Shown: one piece after another, positions 1 through 11,812 of the stretch | Layout: the number at the start of each line of letters is the position of its first letter | How positions within the stretch are numbered: position 1 is the first letter of the stretch | From: Fremontodendron californicum | Lineage: Eukaryota; Streptophyta; Magnoliopsida; Malvales; Malvaceae | Length of the DNA stretch: 64,000 nt | Assembly (NCBI GenBank): GCA_030761205.1 | Contig: JAULJL010000020.1 | Span: 4,531,001 to 4,595,000 of the forward strand | Reading direction: 5' to 3' | Notes under the pieces: generated by a model | What the model was told of the DNA's origin: nothing | The model's database searches: none | The model's input: only the letters and a program-made list of their open reading frames with translations | Position numbers and translations under genes: made by a program

Positions 1-889
1 CTAATCGATTGGACCATCCGATTTGATCAAAATACTTTTAAATATATAAAAATAATAATTTTAATATTAAATAAGTAATAAATATAATAAATAATTAATA
101 AGAATATGTATTTGGCTTCGTGATATATTCTTAATATAAAATCAAAAGGTTAAGAGTTCAAATCTCATTACTTACAAAAAAAAAAATTGAAAAATAAAAA
201 AACGATTTTATCCTATTTTTTATCGATTAAATCGATTTTTCACCGATTCAAAGAAAGCCCGAATTTATATATAATATCGAATCGGACAACCATTAATTTT
301 CGAATTCAATCAATTCGATAAACCGATCTGAATTTTTATTCACTGCGTTTTTGCATGCAACTATAGAGGAGAATTTCTATCTTTAGAAATTAAAATAGAC
401 TCCAGGCAACCTAAAAGGGAGAGCTATCCGATGTATTATTATATTAATATTATATATTATATAATAATGTGATAAATTCAGGATAATTGATTCCACCGAA
501 AGAGAAGCTGATGAATGTGTTTGACCAGTCAGAATCAGATAATTTAATCCCTTTTAAGTTTGTAATAATAGTATTATCCACGGAACCAGTTTAACGAGTT
601 CTATTCATGGTGTCATGTGCATTGACACCTTTTTTTTTTTTTTTTTTTAATGCTGGTGAATGTGTTTAGGAGCTTGTGAACACCAATTTTTTCTTAGATT
701 TCTCCATAAGTTGTGTTGAATTTTTGGATAATAAAAAAATTTGTTTGTTGAAAATTTGGTTTGATCTGTCCGAATTTGTAAATTTTGAATCATTATTTAA
801 AATATATTAAAAAAATAAAATTTATAAATAAATTTTAATAAATTTTTTTTTTATTTACTAAATTGTAATTCGAATCAATCTGAATTTAA
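1..889. other. AT-rich intergenic DNA with a SINE-like tract
   Basis: No gene is visible. The first 330 bases are rich in TCGATT and AATCGA words, like a dispersed repeat fragment. Around 120-190 a stretch with the RNA polymerase III B-box-like word GTTCAAATCTC runs into a poly-A tract, which would fit a short SINE fragment on the plus strand. A poly-T run lies near 630-650. Confidence 0.4.
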
Positions 890-1087
890 AATATTTTGTC
901 GGACTAATAAGATTAATTGAGTTGGCAAAGACACGAGCTCCTTTTTTAATATTTCTTTGTTCGAATACTTGCCAATCAGAATTTCTGAATTTGGTCTTTT
1001 TGAGAAATATTTCGGGCCTACGTCCTTAAAATCGTTGAGAGAAGAAATTAAACACAAACAAACCCCTTACTGCCCAAAAAAAAAAAT
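890..1087 (+). repeat. tRNA-derived SINE (family 1)
   Basis: An A-box-like segment (TTGAGTTGGCAAAGAC, about 915-930) is followed roughly 40 bases later by a B-box-like segment (TTTGTTCGAATAC, about 956-968). The unit ends in an A-run at about 1076-1086. Box spacing, total length near 190 bp and the terminal A-run fit a plant SINE. Flanking target duplications are not clear, so the ends are approximate. Confidence 0.5.
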
Positions 1088-1598
1088 AATAGTCCGACTG
1101 TCGGAGTAGTTAACAAATTACACGAAGAGAATAAGGATGTCAAACAAGCCAAAAATGATTTCTAAAGACAAAATGACAGAGTGATTCCCCTTATAATTTA
1201 GACAAAGTCGGTCGGCTGGCCTGTAGAAGTCAAGCATCGATGCCACATGCGGCTGTTAGGCTCCGGAATGGGAAAGTAAACATAGTGAGCGTTGCATATA
1301 CCAACGGTAATTAATGCCACTATATCCAGCAAATGCACCATGATGATCCTGCAAATGTGCATGCATCCATCCTATATATTTTACATTACCAGACATCAAT
1401 TCTATCTAAACATAAAATGTGTATAATACAGACCCGAGCAATATAACAAGGCCAAGCTTGCTAGAAGACTAGTGCAAAGGTTAGTTCATTTGCAAGCTTG
1501 CAATTGGTTGGCCAGCACTAAACTTTCTACTGTGCACCTCCAAAACCATAAATTTTATGATTAAAACATATATCACTTCCAAGAAGGGTTCAAATAGC

Positions 1599-1643
<45 letters not shown>

Positions 1644-2640
1644 CTTTCTAAGTCACCTGCCCAGCTCCTTCTGCCACACAGACAACAGCCAATCCCTTTG
1701 TCTCAATTAGGTATTTCAGATGCCTTAATACACCATGAGGCCCATGCAAAATGGAAAGGTACCTAGAGAATGCAGAAGTTGGATGTATTAAAGGCATGCA
1801 TGTAAACATTGCAATGAGCATAGCTGATCAGAATTAATTGTTAATCGTCAGCATAAATACATCTGGAATCAAACATTATTCAACTTGTCCACTAGCCAAA
1901 GATGATTGCTTGGCTATGAAAACACTGCTACGACCCATCAATTTCACAAAACAAATTCCATGCTAAAGCACTATGTGCCTAGTAATTAATTGAAGGGAAA
2001 AAAAAGAAAGAAATAGTAATAAACTTAACATTGAGGAATCAGTAACAGAAAGGAATTTTTGCACATAAATTTATTGTTTGAGCATGTATGGAGCACTAAA
2101 CATTAAAGCATTCAGTCATACTAAATATGAAACTTCAATTTAAACCAATATTTATGGTGCTAAGATCCAATCATTGTTACTTCACCAGTTTACCCTACCA
2201 TGAAAGTGAGAATTTTAACTATAACCTTAATTAATTTACTATAAATACCCTTTTTTTTTTATATGGTATGCTAACAATGGAACCTAAAATGATAAATTCA
2301 TGGAATTTTGTGCAAACTCATATAAAGTAGGCAAAATTACTCTGTCCTAATAAAAATACAATTACTGTCTTTCAGTTTTCTAGCAGAAGAAAACCTTTAG
2401 TACATGGTATATGAAAATTAGACTGATATTATTTACCAGGCCAACAGTCAAAGACATATTTCGAGTCATGAATCTCAGTCACTAGGCACCTAAAATAAAC
2501 TTTAGATTTTAGCAGGAGACAGAAAATTAGAAATCAAGTTAACGCTTACATAAAAACAGTGAAAGCAGCTGATAGTCGTGTGGTCTCTTGATAGAATGAT
2601 GGATTCTTAATTTCAGTGATCAGAGATTAAATCCTGATAA
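1088..2640. other. Intergenic DNA without a recognised gene
   Basis: I see no supported coding region. The stretch contains a TA microsatellite at about 1601-1637. Any reading frame across it only yields alternating Tyr-Ile and is not a gene. Confidence 0.5.
1601..1637. repeat. (TA)n microsatellite
   Basis: About 18 TA dinucleotides. Similar (TA)n tracts lie at 13423-13447, 18162-18182, 26357-26383 and 27577-27601. Confidence 0.9.
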
Positions 2641-2815
2641 TCTCAAATATATAAAAAAAAAAAAGTTGAAAGAACTGAATGCTGGTTTCAATCATATAGC
2701 ATAGCCTAGCTGTTGTTCAGAGATCATAATCTCAAATACAAAAAAAATAAAAAATAAAAAATTGAAAGAACTGAATGCTGGTTTCAATCAAATAGCATAG
2801 CCTAGCTGTTGTTCA
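2640..2815. repeat. Tandem duplication, 96-bp period
   Basis: A segment beginning TTGAAAGAACTGAATGCTGG occurs at 2666 and again at 2762, each followed by the same 50-odd bases and separated by A-rich DNA. It lies just beyond the truncated 3' end of the phosphofructokinase pseudogene, on the side where later exons should be. Confidence 0.75.
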
Positions 2816-2849
2816 TAATCACAAGCATGCCAGCAGCAAATTGGAATTT

Positions 2850-4430
2850 AAATATAGTGCCTGACATCATTAAGACCAGGGCAAAGCCCACCACAAGTAA
2901 CAATTGCAGCCTTCACTTCTTCTGGTTTGAAATATATTTTCTCTCAAGGCCCAGCACGATGAACCTTAAGATGAGATGTCATGTCACATAATATCATAAC
3001 TGCCAAATGAACTTCAATGTTGCATGCATTAAACAAAAACAGCGAAAAGAAAATACACAAAATGGCAAGAAATGTAGACACATGTGATAAGATTGGAACT
3101 AAAATTATCAATTCTCCCAAATCAATACGAAAGTTGGAAAATAATCACAAAAATAATATAACACGAACACAACACGATCAATAAATACAAAAATAATATA
3201 ATAAATACGACATGATACTTTTAAATACGATTAATACGACACGTTTAATACACGCACCGCATTCATATTTAAAATTTTGATATATTTAATAATTTGTATT
3301 GTGTTTATATTTACACAAGTAATAAAAAAAAAATGATACAAGACATGCATACACAGATTGCAATTACCATAGCCTGTTATACTTACCATTGTGCAACCTA
3401 AGTACAGTTAGGATCAATGCACTCTGCACCAGCAGATGTAGGAGATGAGTAATGTATGACCTGAAATATTTAAAAGATCAGAAATTGTGATCAATCTAAT
3501 CTTAATATGGATTAATTAACCAAAATAATTGCAGGATTCTTTCCATAGAGCTTGACGAATTTGACTGACGTTTTAATTTAAGATATAAAGATATAACAGT
3601 GTTAATCAAACAAGAATTTACTTTTAAAGGAGAAAGACTAGCAGATTTCTTTCTTAAAATCATTTATGCCATATTTTTCAGGTAATTTTGAATTCTAATT
3701 TCATTTACCTACTCTATAGCTGGCAAATTTAAAATTTGAAAATTGAATATAAAAAGGGTAAATTTAGTAAAATGATCTCCAAGTCCAAGCTCTTAACGAA
3801 AAGAGTATGCAAAATTTCAAATTTCCATATCACAATTCAGCAACTTGCCATATATCGAGGAAACTCAAAACTGATTCAGAAATTTTAAATTTAAATATAA
3901 AAAAAAAGGAAAAAATTTACCTTAAGAAGTACTCGAATAACTCGATCGTTATTATTTATGTAACCATGCCACTCCTCATCCGATGGATAAGCTTCAGCAA
4001 AATCCTCAATTACCGGAGTTCTGTAACAAAAAAAAAATTATTTATTTATTTTACTAACAAAAAACAAATAATTAAAAAAATTAAACGCGATGAAATATCT
4101 AAAAATAAAGCAAAAAACACACACACACACACAACAAATTCGAGAAGAATTATCAGCTGAAAACAGAAAAGAGAGAGACAAGTTAACTTTTCACCTCATC
4201 CTGAGACAAAATGTGGAAGGAAAAGAGTGAGCATCGGGGAAAATATCGGTGATGTGAGGAATATTAAAGCGTTTCACAAAATCTTGCTGGAACTTGGACT
4301 TCCAATCTGGATCACTGAAATCGGTTTTGTTTTTCGAGCTTTGTTGATTACATTCAACTTTCGAGAAAACTCTACTCCTTCTGTGCGATCTTAGTGTACG
4401 GAGATTCAAAGAACTGAGTCCATGGCGGTA
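2850..4430 (-). pseudogene. Truncated plastid-type ATP-dependent 6-phosphofructokinase pseudogene
   Basis: An intact relative would phosphorylate fructose 6-phosphate in plastid glycolysis. Four exons can be read on the minus strand. Exon 1 (from about 4409 to 4195) contains FNIPHITDIFPDA. Exon 2 (4020-3921) contains YPSDEEWHGYINNNDRV, with good GT and AG borders. Exon 3 (3460-3386) contains SSPTSAGAECIDP. Exon 4 (2964 to about 2850) carries HRAGP and the nucleotide-binding motif TCGGLCPGLND. This motif order is that of the plastidic plant PFKs (Arabidopsis PFK4/PFK5 type, from memory). Damage: the first in-frame ATG (about 4423) runs into TGA after five codons unless a frameshift is assumed; exon 3 has TAG; exon 4 has TGA just after HRAGP; the donor after exon 3 looks one base short; homology ends soon after GLNDV and no further exons were found. 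Retained introns indicate a duplicated or decayed genomic gene rather than a retrocopy. Confident of family, less of subgroup. Confidence 0.8.
3125..3335 (-). repeat. Dispersed AT-rich repeat with CGTGTTCGTGTCG words
   Basis: Reverse-oriented copy of a family seen at least seven times here. It lies inside the intron between exons 3 and 4 of the phosphofructokinase pseudogene. Diagnostic words are AACACGAACACAACACGATC and ATTAATACGACACG. Confidence 0.55.
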
Positions 4431-4448
4431 ACGGAGTAGACGACGAGA

Positions 4449-4985
4449 GACGTGTAATTTTCGGTTAAAATTGAATTAATCAAATTAATTGATTTAATTA
4501 ATTAATTAATTCAGTTTGGTTAAGTCGGCTAATCGGTTAACGTGATTAATTCGGTGGATTAAAGAATTTTCACCCGTTAACTGAATTAATCAATTTAATA
4601 ATTTTCATTTTTATAATCCATACAGATTTTTATAGTCCATAAAAGAAGAAGCTCGTACTCATACTCATCACATCACATAACATATGCATGAAGCTCATTT
4701 AAATAGTCCATATGCTTAAGCCCACTTGTTAAACGCAATTTTCTTGCTTTGTTTTGGATATGAAGTATTGATTTAATGACATTTACATTTAAAATTTTTC
4801 TTTATATAAAAAAAAAATAGAACTTTTGTTAAATCTCGGTTAATCATTTTAATTAATCGATGTATTTCGGTTAATCCGTTAGTCGATTAATCCAAGAGGT
4901 TTAGTCGATTCAGTTAATCATTTATATAACTTTGATTAATTCAGTTTTGCAAATTTTTTAACCAAATTAACCGATTGCTCACTCC
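4449..4985. repeat. MITE-like repeat rich in GGTTAATCG/CGATTAACC words
   Basis: The stretch begins with TTTTCGGTTAAAATTGAATT and ends near ACCAAATTAACCGATTGC, so its ends are roughly inverted, and it is packed with AATTAATCGATTAA-like words. It starts a few dozen bases upstream of the start region of the phosphofructokinase pseudogene and may have displaced its promoter. Class assignment (hAT-like or other) is a guess. Confidence 0.45.
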
Positions 4986-5029
4986 TAATAAGACGTACAA
5001 AAATGGTTATTGAGGTGAGTTAGTGCACT

Positions 5030-5208
5030 TATGTTATCTGGATTCGGAGTAAGTGTCGAATACGAGTATGTATCTGACATAGGTATACTTAATTTATAAA
5101 TTTTTTTCATATATTTGAAAAATCATATTCTGTATCCATATCCGACTATATATCAGACACAAATATCGAAAAATTTACTTAAAAAAAAAAAAAATCGGAT
5201 AATATAAA
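5030..5208 (+). mobile_element. MITE, TATGTTACTCGGA-type ends, copy 1
   Basis: Begins TTATGTTATCTGGATTCGG and ends TCGGATAATATAAA, an imperfect terminal inverted repeat. The interior carries GTGTCGAATACGAGTATG and a T-rich middle. The same organisation is found at 5968-6157 and, reversed, at 31803-31961. Confidence 0.6.
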
Positions 5209-5659
5209 AGTATACTAACAACCATGGTAATTTCCTTGGACTATAGCTTGCTATATAGTTTAAGCAAATGTCTAGAGGTCTAGATGTATGTATGCTTTTT
5301 TTTTGTACCATAAACAGATAAAAGCCAAAAACTTCAACTGTTTTAACTATGATATCACATTTCAGCCTACTTAAATGCAACCGATGAGGTATATTTGTTG
5401 CAGAAGCAAATATTATAATATGGTCGAAGCTACTAAAAACTGGAATACAGGGAAAATCATTTCAACCAAGTCCTGAAAAATTTCCAGATTAACATTTAAA
5501 CAGAAGAATTACTTTTAGTTTTATTTATGCACAGTGCTTGTTACCAACCTTTGATCCCTGGGAACTCATCGGGTGCCAAATTTAACCCTTGATCATACAA
5601 TTAAGAGGATTTTCTAATAACATTTAAAATGATAACTACTCTTTGATAAATTATTTTCT

Positions 5660-5790
5660 TTTTATTTTGATACAAAAGAACTCATAATTTAGAGATAGGA
5701 GAAATGGAAAGAGGATGCAAATTCTGAGATTTGAATTCCAAACCTATTAAATGTCACATTTTAAAAGTGGCTGCATGAATCAAAACATCC
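5660..5790 (-). repeat. SINE (family 2), minus strand
   Basis: Read on the minus strand it starts near GATTCATGCAGCCACTTTTA, passes the B-box-like GGAATTCAAATCTCA and ends in an A-rich tail. Other copies lie at about 12980-13125, 19362-19399 plus 23802-23910, 24590-24985 and 25984-26120. The 5' end (A box) seems truncated here. Confidence 0.55.
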
Positions 5791-5967
5791 TCGCAAATAT
5801 TTCAAAGAATTTTAATGTTAAGTAGTTACTAGCCATTGCTCAAATCCTGTTGTCATATTATCCGATGTAAGGCCACAGCAAAAAAACACTCTGTTAAATC
5901 AAATTGAGGTTGAGACTGGAGACATTTGGTATTAGGAGGGATTTATAGATAAGAAACAGGATATATT

Positions 5968-6157
5968 TATGTTACTCAGATTCGGATGTGGATGTCGAAT
6001 GTGAGTATGTGTCTGACACAAGTATGTTTAATTTTTTTTTTTTTTTTTTAAGTTTTTTCATTTATTTGGAGGATCTTCCATCATATTCCCATATCTTTGT
6101 CCGAATATACGTCGAACATGAATACTTAAAAAAAAAAAAGAGTCAGAGCAACATAAA
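5968..6157 (+). mobile_element. MITE, TATGTTACTCGGA-type ends, copy 2
   Basis: Starts TATGTTACTCAGATTCGG and ends GAGTCAGAGCAACATAAA, so the ends are inverted copies of each other. It sits less than 1 kb from copy 1 in the same orientation. Confidence 0.6.
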
Positions 6158-6159
6158 GA

Positions 6160-8669
6160 TATACTATTGAGGAAATAAGCAGCCCTAAGCATAAATAACT
6201 GGGTAATTTGCTGTTTTTAGTTTAGTTTTAAACTCTAGAAACTGATCTCAACTCTAGCTTCTATATTTAACTAGCCAAAGCAAGAAATAAAGACAATGTG
6301 CCATATTAAGTAATACAGGTATAGCTAGGAAGAAGATGATCAATCACTATCTGATGCAATTAACCTTTGACCATCTGGACCACAATTATAACAACAACAA
6401 CATGCAATTTCCTTATGCAGCTTTAACTGATAAACTGTGGTTCAATTTCCCGAATCAAGCAAAAGTATCCTGAACAAGTGCATATCTTGTTGGTAAGCTT
6501 TGGACACTAGAGCTAGCAAATTATCAGAAAAGCCTTTGTCTTGCTAGTGAACTTGAAACATCAAGCCCTATCTATAGTAGTAGTAGCAAAAGGGCCCAAA
6601 AATAAGCATATTCCCCATCTGAAAATCTTACCTTATACAAGGAATCAGGTCCCTCTTTTACCTGCAATGTAGTTGAGTTCTGACTTAACAGCTCACTATT
6701 ATTAGTATTAATTACCTCCAATAAATAATCTCTTCATTACCACTAGGACTTGGTTTTTTTTTTTTATTAAAGAAAATGTTAACCACTAGCATTGATTATG
6801 ATGATATTTAAAAAAAAAATCAATTAATTAATTATTTTTTTTAATTCAATAGAAGTAATGTATTAAATATAAATTAAATAATTTTTAATTAGTATTTATA
6901 GACACCAGTTAATCAGATTTTTTTAAATGATATACTGAAAGCTTTGCAGTAAAATGCAAACAGATATTAATTACTTGAATCCAAAATGCTATTGGTTACA
7001 TATGAAATTAAACCTAAGAAATAGAAGTTTACTTCTCATATATCCCATCAACCATGAACCAAGCAAAGCATCTAGACAAGACCTATGTTATGAATATCAT
7101 CTTCTCTTTTCACAACAGGAAAGAAAGGTTAACTTAAGAGAAAGGCTAATGGATGTGTAGGCCATTGAAATTTATTTACTTAAGGTTACTAGGGAATTGA
7201 GAAGGGACAAAGAAGAAAAATGCATGATTCTAGGGATCTTAACAGAATTTAGCCACCAAAAAGACTGAAATTCAAGTAATGGTTTTTAATTGAGGAGAGT
7301 TGCAGACAAAAACTTGTGTCCTTTGGGATTTTTTTTTTTTGGTTTGTTTGCCTTGCTGCTTGGAGAGTCCACATGTCTCCTTTGGAAGGATTAAAAAAAT
7401 GAAGAAAATGGAATTAAAAGACCAAGCTTTGGATATCTATCGACTTTCTCGAACATAGATTTAAAAGCCCATATCTGAATTTAAGTTTTGCATGGTAGAA
7501 AATATGACTGTAGTTTATGCAATTTTCTCTTTCCCAAAAGAAAATAAGCATAAAAGATCACATAAAAACAAAACCCCTTTTACCTGGATCAGTTCTTTTC
7601 TTCCCAAGGTGATCCATCCATGAACATCTGGCTAGGTTCTCAAAGGTCGACGACAAAGATATATTAATATAAAGTTTGAAAGAGCCCCATTATTTTACTC
7701 TACTACAATAACTCAATAAGTACTCATTAAAGAGCAAATGTTTTAACTAAAATATTAAAAAAAAAAAAAAAAAGAACCATCCAAATATCAGCTTCTGCAC
7801 TCAAAGACTGAAAAAATAAATGCATTACCAGGAAACAAACAAAAGAAGCCTTGCAATTGGTAACAGAAAGGAGGCCCTATGACCATAAACCTTTGTTTGT
7901 TTGTTTGAAGAATATTAAAGCTATAAACTGTAGTCATGCCTCAGAATTAGGAAAACAAAAAACTGCTCAAAAGGAAGTGAAGACCGAAGAAGAAGTGCAA
8001 CAAGGAAGGCAAAGTGAAAAAAGGAACAAAAAGCCTTAGAGAGTATATCTACATTGAAGCAGCTGAGGATTTCTTAAATCAAAAGAAAAGTTAGGTTAGA
8101 AGAAGTAAAAGACTCATATAAAATACCATTAACTCATAAATGCAGAGAGAGACTCGCGTAAAGGAAATTAACTGAGCTTATAGCAAATGTTTATGTCTCC
8201 AAAGGAAAATCATCCTTGATCGATCCTTCCAGCTTGTTTTATCTCAATTAACATAAAAAGTTCTTACTCGTGAAAGCTCACAATCCCCATTACTCAAAAC
8301 CCAGTTAGAGCTCTTCCATTTTCAGGCCTCTTGCATTGCATTGCACGTCTCCACTTTGCCTCAATGCACCAATATCTAAACCCATTTTCACATTAGAGCT
8401 TTGAAATGCAACAAAAAGAAAATATATTAGAACTAAAATTAAAATTAAAATTAAAATTAAGTACCCATTAACATTAAGTGATAATCTAATGTAAAACCCA
8501 ACTTAATAATAATCCATCCCCAACGTCATAATCACTACCAAAGTACCAAACGATAACCCCCAAAGTAACCCTAAAAAATCTGACTAAAATCTCGATATTT
8601 GAACTTAGCCAGCCAACTTTTTTTTTTATAGCTTTTTTGCCCTCTCAAAAAAACATGAAGAAGCTGTTC
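6160..8669. other. Intergenic DNA, including the 3' flank of the ZF-HD gene
   Basis: No convincing coding region. The right end (about 8100-8669) should contain the 3' untranslated region and polyadenylation site of the minus-strand homeobox gene. A short AAAATT tandem run lies near 8435-8460. Confidence 0.45.
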
Positions 8670-9371
8670 CTAGGGTTTCTTACCAAGAGTGTGCTTGTTA
8701 TTATGCATCCAAACTTTCAAGACATGCCTTTTCACCCCAGTTTCGTTGCAGAACTGTTGAACAACCTCTTCATCATGTTTCTGAATCCGCCACCCTATCC
8801 TCTCAGCCAACCCCAACATCTTCTCCTTTTGTTCCTGCGTAAACTTTGTTCTAAACCTCTTCCTTGAACTCCCTTGATTCGAAACATCCTCTTGATCTTC
8901 CCTGCTGTGTCCTCCTCCGCCTCCTGACGTCGACGGTAAAGCTAATGGCCTTTGCTGTCCTGCCACGTGAAGGTACCCTGCTGGTGCTCTGAAGTAAGGT
9001 GTGAATTGCGGTGACTGGTGGTGGTGGAAGTAGAGGTCCGTCGTGGGGACGGTGCTCGGAGAACCCAGTTCCGTTTCCTTACGGTGGAAGTTACGATGGC
9101 AGTTACAAGCTGCGCATTTGAGAGCGTCGAGGGTACCTTCAGTTCCAGCCGGCATGAACTCACCGCAACCGTCGACGGCGTGACCTCCGATTCCAACCGC
9201 GTGGTTCTTCAAACACTCTCTATACCTTGGCTTCCTTTGCTGCTGACCGGTTGGAGTTATTGAACCCGGTTCGACACCTGACATTTTGACTCGAGATGAG
9301 TTTGCTAGCGAGTTATAACTTGGTGCCAAACCCATCTCTTCTTCTTGTTCCTCTTGATCCTCAAACTCCAT
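8670..9371 (-). CDS. Zinc-finger homeodomain (ZF-HD / ZHD) transcription factor
   Basis: The 233-residue single-exon product has the two domains that define the plant ZF-HD family. Residues about 49-99 form the ZF-HD dimerisation zinc finger: it starts RYRECLKNHAVGIGGHAVDG and ends LKCAACNCHRNFHRKE, with conserved Cys and His ligands. Residues about 169-229 form the homeodomain: RKRFRTKFTQEQKEKM at the start and the recognition-helix region VLKVWMHNNKHTLG at the end. The N-terminus is acidic and the linker is His-, Gly- and Pro-rich. Family members act in the nucleus, dimerise through the zinc finger and bind ATTA-containing promoter sites. The short C-terminus ending just after the homeodomain and the lack of introns are normal for the family. 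The ATG at 9371 starts a natural N-terminus (MEFEDQEEQEEE) and is the first in frame. The subgroup resembles ZHD1/2/4-like proteins but I cannot fix an orthologue. No damage seen. Confidence 0.93.
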   Translation of the reverse strand: MEFEDQEEQEEEMGLAPSYNSLANSSRVKMSGVEPGSITPTGQQQRKPRYRECLKNHAVGIGGHAVDGCGEFMPAGTEGTLDALKCAACNCHRNFHRKETELGSPSTVPTTDLYFHHHQSPQFTPYFRAPAGYLHVAGQQRPLALPSTSGGGGGHSREDQEDVSNQGSSRKRFRTKFTQEQKEKMLGLAERIGWRIQKHDEEVVQQFCNETGVKRHVLKVWMHNNKHTLGKKP

Positions 9372-9601
9372 TTCTTCTCACCAAAAAAAGATTTTGAATA
9401 AAAAAGTTTTAACGCTTTTTTTTCACTAATAGAGAAGAAAAAGAAGATCAGAGGAGTAAGAGAGTGTGGACATAATTTCCATTTTTTTGGGGGTTTTCCC
9501 TCTCTTTTTCTCTCTTTCTATTTGCAAAAGAAAGTTTTTTTTTCTTTTTTGTTGTTTCAAAGAGTCCTTCTTGATATACTTTCCCGTTCCTTGAAATCAA
9601 C

Positions 9602-9616
9602 TATCTTAAATAGCTG
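9602..9616 (-). promoter_or_regulatory. Possible TATA-like element of the ZF-HD gene
   Basis: On the minus strand the word CTATTTAAG occurs about 235 bases upstream of the start codon. It is followed downstream by pyrimidine-rich DNA (TCTCTT and CTTCTT runs at about 9420-9560), as is common around plant transcription starts and 5' leaders. Position and composition are suggestive only. Confidence 0.35.
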
Positions 9617-9947
9617 TTTCTTTCTTTTTGCTCTTGATTTTTTACTGCACGGTAAAATAATTGGGTTGGTTTTTTATTTTATTTTTACTGTAGTTTAAAA
9701 CAAATAAAAACAGAGTTGGAACAGTGAAGATAGCAGGGTTGAGATGGGTTGTTGGGTAAAATCTGCAAAGCGGACAAAAGAAAGGAATCCAACGCTTCAA
9801 GCGCCAACCACGCGCTTCACTCGATACTGAATCTTACATTTGTTTTTAGGATGAAATAACAATCTAAACAGTCGGGTTTCGACTCGACACGACTTTATAA
9901 GGTTTTTTTTTTTTCAAAATCAGATGATTGTAGATTTTTTTTTAAGT

Positions 9948-11812
9948 TAATAACGCTAATGATCTCCAAAACATATAGCATATTTTATATTAATTTTTAA
10001 ATTTTAAAACGTGTTAATCAAGTCCTCATTATTATAATTTTGTATTAATATAGTTTTTTCGTTACTCAGATCGACAAAAATGATGTTAAATGACAGATGA
10101 TATATGACGAGTAAATTATAAAAATATTATCTGCTGATGTAATTTTTGTTTTTGTCTTTATTTCTTTATTCTTTTTTTTTTCTTTTCAAATTTTATATTT
10201 TTCTTTCTCTTTTTTTATAAATAAATACAAAAAATAAAATAATTCATATTATAATTTAAATTAATTTTTTCAAAATATAATTAATTTATAAACATATAAA
10301 ATATTTATTTAAATTAATTTTATAAAAACTACTTTTAATTTTTTTTTGTTTCTTTCCTTCTTTTTTTTTCATTTTATATTCTTTATAAATAAACTAAAAT
10401 ATAAATAATAATTTATATTATATTAAATTAATTTTATAAATATTAAATAATTTATTAAAATTATAAAATATTTATTTACATTAATTTTATAAAAATTATT
10501 TTAAGTTTGTTTTTACTTTTTTTTCTTTTCCCTTTTTCTTGTTAATAAATAAATACAAAGAAGAATATATAATTTATAATATAATTTAAATTAGAATTTA
10601 TAAAAGTAAATAATTTATAAAAAAATAAAAAAATATTTATTTACATTAATTTATAAAAAAATTCTTTTCTTTTTTATTTACTGTTATAAATAATTAAATA
10701 AAAATTAATTATTTTGTAATAATTAAATAATTTATAAAAATAATATATTTATTTTAATTAATTAAAAAAATTATTTTCCTTTTTTCATTCTTTGTTTTTA
10801 TAAATAAATTAATTTTGCAAAAGATTAAATAATTTATCAAATATAAAATATTTATTTACATTATTTTTATTTTTATTTTATTTTTTTTTCATTCTATTCT
10901 CTCCACCTAACTCTCGTCGATCAAAAAAGAAAAATTTGAATCTCCACCGCTTGTACGACCTTGCGAAGGATCAGACTGCCATTAATAAAGCTCGATAGGC
11001 ATTGCAAGAAGTCAAATTTGATTCCTCGCGCTAAATCGAAGAGGGTACGATTTGGCGCTTTATTGCAGATTCGATCAAGGTAGTTGCCGCCTCAACTTCA
11101 GCATTGGAGTCGACATAAAAAATATAAAATTTTAATTAAATGAATGTAAATAAATATTTTTTATTTATAAATTATTTATTTATTTTTTGTAAAAATAATT
11201 TATTTAGAAAAAAAAATATAAAAAGGAAATAAGAAAATAAAATTTATTTTTATTATAAAATTAACATAAATAAATATATTATATTTTTTAAATTTTTTTT
11301 TGAATTTTTTTTGAATTTTTTTTTTAATTTATAAAGAAGAAAAAGAGAAAAGGAAAAAAAGTAAAAAGTAAAAGAACTTAAAATATTTTTATAATAATAA
11401 TGCAAATAAATATTTTATATATTTTTTAAATTATTATTTTTTATAAAATTAGTTTAAATTATAATATATTTATTAGTTATTTTATTTATAAAGAGGAGAA
11501 AAAAGAAAAATATAATAAAGAAGAAATAAAATATATTAATTATATTAATATATTTTATATTAATAAGAAAAAAAATATAAAATTTGAAAAGAAAAAAAAG
11601 AATAAAGAAATAAAGACAAAAAGACAAAAACAAGGATTACATCAGCAGATGTTATTTTTGTAATTTACACGTCATATGTCATTTAACGTCTAAGTAACGA
11701 AATGACTACATTGATACAAAATTATAATATTGGGGACGTGATTGATATATTTTTGAAGTTTAGAGACCAATATAAAATATATCATATAATTTGAGGATCA
11801 TAGGTGCTATTA
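9948..11812. mobile_element. Foldback-type element with long inverted repeats and subterminal tandem repeats
   Basis: The left arm (from about 9948) and the right arm (to about 11812) are inverted copies. Segments such as ATTATAATTTTGTATTAATA, ATCTGCTGATGTAAT and TTTGTCTTTATTTCTTTATTC on the left recur reverse-complemented and in the matching order on the right. Inside the outer repeats each arm contains several degenerate AT-rich subrepeats of roughly 160 bases with the core ATAAAATATTTATTTACATT, in opposite orientation in the two arms. The arms flank a less AT-rich core of about 200 bases. This matches foldback or MULE-like non-autonomous DNA transposons. No transposase is present. I did not find a clear target duplication, so the ends are good to perhaps 10 bases. 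It lies upstream of the homeobox gene and could affect its chromatin. Confidence 0.7.
10905..11115 (+). other. Core of the foldback element, possibly a captured gene fragment
   Basis: Unlike the AT-rich arms, this segment has ordinary coding-like composition. One plus-strand frame reads about 60 codons interrupted only by TAG at 10996 and TAA at 11032. Both could come from CAG and CAA by C-to-T change, the usual decay of methylated transposon DNA. The encoded residues include LHRLYDLAKDQTAINKAR and EEGTIWRFIADSIKV. I do not recognise the source gene. Confidence 0.4.

Noticed and set aside
1557..1766. Frame with Tyr-Ile repeats
   Set aside because: Produced by the TA microsatellite; no other protein-like content.
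8942..9263. Frames on both strands overlapping the ZF-HD gene
   Set aside because: Shadows of the homeobox coding sequence without domains of their own.
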